Source of the DNA: Cymbidium sinense
Lineage: Eukaryota > Streptophyta > Magnoliopsida > Asparagales > Orchidaceae
Direction: 5' to 3'
Length of the DNA: 64,000 nucleotides
Assembly: GCA_021442155.1 (NCBI GenBank)
Contig: CM038225.1
Location: 86,130,925-86,194,924 of the forward strand
Shown here piece by piece: positions 58,301 through 64,000 of the stretch (its first letter is position 1; each line of letters opens with the position of its first letter). A program made the position numbers and the translations under genes. The notes beneath the pieces are model-generated. The model was given only the letters and a program-made list of their open reading frames with translations, was not told where the DNA came from and ran no database searches.

Positions 58301-59105
58301 GATGTAGAACTTGAGGATGATTTAAATAAAGATTTAATAGAATTACCTTTTGATTGGTACTTGCTGTGTGTTCTAAATTTATCAAAGAAAGGATTGATTC
58401 TACATGCTTGGTCCACATTTTGGATTACTTCAAGAGGTTATGGGACAATAAATGCAAACATTCTCAATCAAGACCAGGACTAGGATTAGGTATAGTGGGT
58501 CCAGTCGATGATGACGATTACAACTTAGTCATCACTAATCATTTATAATCTGATATGTTTTTTTTCAAATCACATTAACTCATATGAGGAGGCTTAGAAA
58601 CTTCAGATGCTTCAGATGATTTTGAAGTTAAAGAAGCACTGCCAGAGTTTGAAGAGGAGATCAAGTCAACCATCAATGAGCTCAAAGAAATCAACTTAAG
58701 AACCAAAGATAATCTACATCCGACATACATCAATTTTTTGTTGAATGAAACTAAAACCAATGACTTAGTTAGGTTGTTGATTGAGTTTAAGGACTATTTG
58801 ACATGGAGTTATGAAGAGATGCTCAATTTATCTCTTGACCTAGCAGTCCATAAACTAGCAATAGAGCCTAGTGCTAAGTCTATCAAGCAAGCTCCTAGAT
58901 GCATGCAATTAGACATTGAACAAAAGGTTGTCTCTAAATTCAAGAAATTGATGATGCTAGTTTCATCTGGGAAGAAAAAATACCTTGGTTGACGGTGTCA
59001 TCCCAATTAAGAAGAATGGCCAAATTTGTATATGCATCAATTTTAGGGACTTATATAAGGCATGTCCAAAAGATGAATTTTTAATACCAATACTAGAGAC
59101 TAGGA
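58301..59105 (+). pseudogene. pre-RT segment and first RT motif, plus element
   Basis: The frame 58738-58992 has LNETKTNDLVRLLIEFKDYL, TWSYEEMLNLSLDLAVHKLA and SAKSIKQAPRCMQLDIEQKV. After a shift follow GQICICINFRDLYKACPKDE and FLIPILETRILVA (59020-59105), which is the start of the RT fingers. There the homology stops: the palm with its Asp-Asp box, the thumb, RNase H and integrase zinc finger are absent. Confidence 0.88.
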
Positions 59106-59195
59106 TACTAGTGGCGATGATCTAGATTGCATGGGCGTAGCTGACGATGCCACCAATGTCGGTTGCGGTGTGGTCAATCACCTAACATTCTACAT
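59106..59195 (+). other. deletion junction with filler, plus element pol
   Basis: These 90 bases are not recognisable as pol. The RT fingers end before it and integrase (CTACATTATCC, aligning with CTACATTGGCC of the minus copy) begins after it. The minus copy has about 2 kb here (39360 to 37380). Filler DNA at a deletion is typical of plant double-strand break repair by end joining. The short repeat ATTCTACATTCTACATT at its end may mark the joint. Confidence 0.7.
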
Positions 59196-60010
59196 TCTAC
59201 ATTATCCTCGTAGACATTCAAGTGTTAGGATACCGACATAGTGGGTCTGATTGATCCTCCATCTTCCAAGGGTCATCGTTTCATCCTAGCACTACTTTTT
59301 TCAAGTGTGTGGAGGTATTCTCGAGAGGTCTTTAGCATGTGCTCTAGTTTTCAAGAATCATATCATATATAAATTCAAGATGTCTTGATGAATTATATCA
59401 GATAATGGTACTACATTTAAGAGCATCAAGATCAACAATTTTGCCGAGAGACACATCATACATTAGAGATATTCTACCATCAATTACCCGAGGGTAAATG
59501 GCTTGATAGAAGACTTCAACAAAATGCTCATCCAAATTTTAAAGAAGATGTTCGATGATAATAAAGACATTGACATGAATAGTTAGTTGAAGCCTTGTGG
59601 GCCTACCGAACTCTAATACAATCTATCTCTTTCTCCTTAGTGTATGGGTCTGAAGTTGTTCTACCTTTAGAAGTCCAACTCCCATCAATAAGGAAAGTTA
59701 TGGGTAGCAAAGACAGAATGATGCGGTTAGAAGAGCTAGAAGGTTTGGAGGAGAGATATCTATGGGCATGCCAAAACCTCATGTTGTATAAAGCCAAAAT
59801 GATTCAAGCTCACAACAAGTTGGTCCGTCCCAGAGAAGTTCAAATAGGAGAGCTTGTTTTAGTTCTAAGGAGATCAATTATTGCCCGTCACAAGATGGCA
59901 GGAAAGAAGGCCCTTTCTCCATAGAGAAGGCATACTAAGGAGGATCATATCAACTTATCAACCATAAAGGAGAGCGCCTGATGCTTCCGATCAATGGGAT
60001 TTTACCTAAA
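59190..60010 (+). pseudogene. integrase core and C-terminus, plus element (broken)
   Basis: The first catalytic Asp is in DTDIVGLIDPPSSKGHRFIL (59240-59290), directly after a TAG where the other copy has TGG (Trp). A region corresponding to DNGTTF lies near 59400 (GATAATGGTACTACATTTAA). The C-terminal frame 59595-59924 reads WAYRTLIQSISFSLVYGSEV, PLEVQLPSIRKVM, KMIQAHNKLVRPREVQIGEL, and continues out of frame with GPFSIEKAY and LMLPINGILPKEI to about 60010. The zinc finger is gone with the pol deletion. No chromodomain is seen. Confidence 0.92.
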
Positions 60011-62130
60011 GAAATATTATCCAAAAGTCATGTTTGAAAATCTTCATCATCAATAAAAATTTCATTTCAAAATTTAATCTTCTCTTCCATGTTTGAAGCA
60101 TTCTTTGCTTGTGAATCCGCCACTAAGTGTTTAGATTAGGAGTAAGAGATCCAAGCGACATCCTATCCTTCATCAACATAACACAAACTACACACAAACA
60201 CAAAAAAATACATATCTTTTGTCTTGGGCAGCTTTGAGTTGGGATAATGCCCCCAGCAGCACTCACTCAGTAACTGCTCTAGGTCGGACTGAAGTGTTAC
60301 GCTCCTAGTGCATCACCCCAGTGGTCCCTTGTTCAGGAGGATGTAAGTCTACTATGCTTTCTCCTCTGATTTGGCCACTGCACTACGATGAGCACCTTGT
60401 TAGCATGGTAGGTCTTCACATGGTCGGTAAGCTATGATGGCTTCATTTAAGAGGATGTAAATCTGCTACACTTTCTTCTTAAACTAAACATCGTGTACTA
60501 ACTTGGTCAACTATATTTGAGGATTAGGGTAAGTCCCCCAGCGGTTCCTTTCCTCCTGACTACTTCAAGTCTGGATCCAGTCCTTCTTTGTGACTCCCCT
60601 ACGTATTTGCTGCCCAGGTTGGAATTGATTTATTGTGCAATAGCTTGGGTCAACCGTAATTATTCATTATTTTGGAAGATATAAGTCTATTTCATTTCTT
60701 TCCGGATCATTACGATGGGTAAATAGTCGGATAGCATCTATTGAGCCGATGACAAACTATCCCAGCGACCAGTTTCGCTTTAGGGAGATGCAAGTCTACA
60801 TGCCTCTTACTAGATTGATCGATCGCGGGCACCTTAGGTTGGTTGGTGTTCGCTATGCTGATAGTGGCCCACCTGGTGGATACACCACTCATGGTAGATA
60901 TAAGTCTGCTATGCTTTCTCCTTGAGTTGGCCACCGTACACTTACAGGCTTTCTTCTTTACAGGGTCCAGGATAAGGCCCCTAATGACACCTCCCCTGTG
61001 GGCAATCTATTTGGATCACATCCTTTGCGACCCTATTTAGACACTACCCGGGTTACTCTTGGATTGGATAGTTCCCATTTACTAGTAACCACCCCTGTGG
61101 TTAGAGATTATATTCTGTGGATGCACAGATTCTCCCTTGGTCTAGTAAATCTAAGATAGGTCAAGGTCAATATAGCCCCTTTTTGTGTGGTCCTCTCACC
61201 GTCCATAACAAACAAAATATATATTCACATAGATTCGAGAATGTAGGTGGCCTTTGAATCCCATCTTTGGGGCGGTGTTACCTCCCTATAATTTCTACTT
61301 TTGAGTTGAGATAAGTCTCCCTGATGGTTGCCCTTAGGTGGGGTTGACTTGTGCCTTGATAGGTCACGGCAACATCATCTCTTTGGAAGATATTAATGCA
61401 CTCTCCTTCCTGCAATCTGGTTCCAATTCCAAGACAATAGACCAACTACCTATTGTATTCATACATAAACCTTGTTCATCAAATTAAGAAATTAATCTTG
61501 ACTACTTTGAGCTGAAATGTCAGTGTCCCAGTTAGGTTTGATTTATTGTGCCATCAAGTCACCCCAGTTGTTCCCCACTTTGGAAGATGTAATTATACTG
61601 CTTTCTCCTTAACATAATCATTGCACATGAAAGACACCAGGTCAGATCCTTATGGCTTGTAGTCTATCCCTTTCGACTTGTAAATGAGATAGGTCAAGCA
61701 TAGCCCCTTTAGTGTCCATCGCCATACCCATAACACCATACTAAATTAAATTAAATCAAATCAAATTACATTATATGAAATCAAATCAAATTAAAATGAA
61801 ATTAATTTTATTTGCTCTTTAGTTGAGGTAAGATCCCCAGTGACACTCCCTCAGTAGCCGCCTTAGGTCAGGTTTGATTTATTACGCACCCAACAGATCA
61901 CCCCAATTGCTTTGGAAGATGTAAGTCTGCTACGCTTTCTTCTTAGCACAGTCGTTTCTCACTAAAAGGCAACCTTAGGTCAGATAGCCCTACCCTATGG
62001 CAGGTGGACTACCCCTTTGGACTTGTAAATCTAAGACAGGCATCCATGGCTCCTTCCTAGTGTCCGCACAGCAAGGTTCATAACAAACCAAATTCAAAAC
62101 CAACCTCCCTTGTGTAGTCAAAATAAATAT
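60011..62130 (+). repeat. 3' untranslated repeats of the plus element
   Basis: Between integrase and LTR6 are diverged units of about 300-450 bases. Landmarks: GATGTAAGTCTACTATGCTTT (60338, variants at 60460, 60895, 61585, 61918), a TTGAG.T.AGATAAGTC..CC string (60530, 61310, 61815), CACCCCAGTGGTCC or variants (60313, 61570, 61903) and TTAGGTCAGGTTTGAT (61530, 61872). These are the reverse-complement counterparts of the units at 34380-36100. No frame is conserved. AT-rich runs (61740-61810) separate units. Confidence 0.8.
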
Positions 62131-62139
62131 ATAGAATAG

Positions 62140-62480
62140 ACCAAACTTCTCTCCAGTGAGGCTCTAGTCAAATTAGTCTCCCTAGTGGAGCCTAAATTAA
62201 AGTCTAAATCTTACAAATTCAACTAGGCTTATATCCGCAGCAGATATGCTCTCAATTAAACCATCCTCCCCAGTGGATCCATAAGAAATTAAACAAACCT
62301 CCCGGTGAGTTTAACCCAAATCAAATCCAACTAAACTTTTATCCCCAATGGATACATCCCCAAATGAATCTATGAAATCAAACTCTTATCTCCAGTAGAT
62401 AGCCCTTCCCTAGTTCAAGTCCATATCCCTAGCGGTATGCCTCCACATTAATAGGATAAAATAAATTAGAGTAAAATTTT
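62140..62480 (+). repeat. run of small hairpins near LTR6
   Basis: Every 30-60 bases there is a short stem around a CCAGT-like loop: 62178-62190 (CTCC-CTAGT-GGAG), 62231-62247 (ATATC..GATAT), 62263-62278 (ATCC..GGAT), 62341-62353 (ATCC-CCAAT-GGAT), 62388-62400 (ATCT-CCAGT-AGAT). The stem bases change but pair. The minus element has CTCC-ACTGGG-GGAG, TTCC-ACTTG-GGAA and TTCTC..GAGAA at 34208-34320. Confidence 0.7.
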
Positions 62481-62714
62481 AATCCCTGAGATCTCCTTCC
62501 CATAAATCATATTCACAATCAAACTCAAATCCATATCCTTGAACTGCTTCCCACAGGGACGGTTCATGTACTCAATCCCAACAAATTCTTTCTAACTCTC
62601 TTCCCTTGGAATAAAGAGAGTTTCATTACACTAAGATCATAATTTTATCTACCTTTGGTTTATGTAGATTGTTTCCATTGCTTACAATCTTTTGGATAAT
62701 GTTTCATCTTATCC

Positions 62715-62752
62715 ATATGGTGTGCATTACACCACACCTATTGGGGTCCTTT
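62715..62752 (+). promoter_or_regulatory. pre-LTR sequence before LTR6
   Basis: TGGTGT-GCATT-ACACCA forms a six-base stem and is followed by CACCTATTGGGGTCCTTT, which abuts the LTR start TATTGATCTC. It aligns with CACCTATTGAGCGCCCTT before LTR4. No polypurine tract is present. Confidence 0.6.
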
Positions 62753-64000
62753 TATTGATCTCACTTTTGGGTGAGTTCTCAATCTTCCTCTTAGACTTAA
62801 GAGTCTTAGACACTAAGACTTCCATAGACATAAGCACTTCATGAACACTTAGCCTAAGCCAGAAATTTAGAAAGGTTAATCATTGAGTGCTATGGAAAAT
62901 TTCTGACCTATACCCAATCCCTATTATCCTCTCAAAACCAAATCTCAAAATCAATTCAAAATGCCAAATTCAAATTCAAATCAAATGATTAAAATCCATA
63001 ATCAATTACAAATCAAATCAAATCAATTTATGCCCTATGATTTTATTATATGGACTTAGCCTTAGCCAAATTCAAATCAATTCAAGTTCAAATTAATTTT
63101 CTCAAACATGAATTCAGCCCTTCAATCAATCAAAGCTTAGAATCAATCCTGAAGATCCAAATTAAATCAAATCTAAACTTTCTAAGTCATGTGAACTAAC
63201 CTTCATGAACTTAGCCAAAGTCCCATCCATACCAATCCAAAATTTATTGATTTCCTTATAATCAATTTATATCTTCAATCATCTTCTTAAATATAAATCA
63301 AATCTACATTCAAATGATCAAAACTAAATCAAATTAAATCAAAACCCTTTATAAGCCCTATGAACTAACCTTCATGAGCTTCGCCAAATCATTTCCAATT
63401 CAATTGATTTTCTCATGAATCAATTATTCCTTCAATTATCTTCCCAAATATAAATCAAATCTACAATTAAATAAACCAAAACTAAATCAAACTAAATCGA
63501 GAATCTAAACGAACTATACCAACATTACTTGAAGTCCTTCATTCCAACTCCCAAATTCAATTGATTTTCTCATAATTCAATTATACCTTCAATCACCATT
63601 CCAAATATAAATCAAACTAATAATTATCAAGCCAAATTAAAATCAACCCGTCAAAACCAACTTAGCCCATTTGACTTAAAATTTTCAAATGCACCAAAAC
63701 TCATTTTAACTCAAGCCAATTGTTGGTTATATATCAATCTAATCCATATATAAACTCAACTAAATCAAACTCAACCCAAAATCAAGCCCAATCCAATTGG
63801 TTCACTTGACCCAAAGTGGCCAATTTGACCTTCATGAACCAAAATCCAATTTAATCCAAATCAAAGAAAATTAAGCCAATCCAAACTTCATGACATGATT
63901 GTTGATCATCTGATCATGACAAATTAGGTCAAACCAAGTTAACCTTACACTTTGACCAAGTCAACCATTTAATCCATATGAACTTGAACTTGCCAATTAC
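62753..64000 (+). mobile_element. LTR6, start of 3' LTR of the plus element
   Basis: It begins TATTGATCTCACTTTT, like LTR3, with TA in place of the canonical TG. It includes the GAGTTCTCAA and TTAGACTTAAGAGTCTTAG stretch that aligns with LTR2/LTR4, then GGACTTAGCC-type repeats (63050, 63216, 63376, about 63526) and the first TTGACC motifs (63789-63960). It runs out of the window after 1.25 kb of an expected 7 kb. Confidence 0.8.
63050..63640 (+). repeat. tandem repeats of about 165 bases in LTR6
   Basis: Units contain TTAGCCAAA or TTCGCCAAA, GATTTTCTCAT, TCAATTATACCTTCAATCA-like strings and AAATATAAATCAAA. They correspond to the units at 8085-8760 in LTR2 and 33130-33540 in LTR4. Confidence 0.75.

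Overview
This window looks like AT-rich, gene-free heterochromatin of a large seed-plant genome. I find no host gene, tRNA, rRNA, CRISPR array or bacterial-type signal. Nearly all 64 kb can be read as decayed copies of one family of giant Ty3/gypsy LTR retrotransposons. I place the family nearest the Tat/Ogre group because of its gag-PR-RT-RH-IN order, its arginine-tRNA-type primer site and its size. The species cannot be named from the sequence.

Layout on the + strand: LTR1 (1-5583, left end outside the window); a deleted internal region with primer site, hairpin array and a gag start fragment (5584-7669); LTR2 (7670 to about 15422); a non-coding internal region (about 15423-21119); LTR3 (21120-26315). 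LTR3 is interrupted about 0.25 kb before its expected end by a minus-strand element. That element reads LTR4 (26316-33932), 3' untranslated arrays (33933-36550), IN, RH, RT, PR and gag decoded leftward from 45171 to 36560, a hairpin-array leader (about 45300-47424), the primer site (47425-47442) and LTR5 (47451-53302, truncated). A 0.5 kb fragment of minus-orientation 3' untranslated array follows (53303-53785). A plus-strand gag-PR-(RT deleted)-IN body (53786-60010), its 3' untranslated arrays (60011-62752) and the start of LTR6 (62753-64000) complete the window.

The complete LTRs are about 7.6-7.75 kb, and the internal region of the minus element is about 13.5 kb, so an intact member would be near 29 kb. 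All protein genes are broken by stops and frameshifts. The minus copy keeps recognisable gag core, protease, RT (FIDD), RNase H and integrase motifs. The plus copy has lost the RT palm, RNase H and the integrase zinc finger in one deletion.

The most interesting signal is RNA/DNA secondary structure. Four separate places in this family carry stem-loops whose arms change together: (1) a leader array of about 13-20 hairpins between the primer site and gag; (2) a run of small CTCC/GGAG-type hairpins near the 3' LTR; (3) a hairpin just upstream of the 3' LTR where a polypurine tract is expected; (4) a palindrome with a TATA-like loop in the LTR, followed in three copies by a splice-donor-like site about 405-410 bases downstream. 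The LTR also carries a dense array of TTGACC (W-box core) motifs upstream of that palindrome. All comparisons were made by eye; no alignment or search was run.
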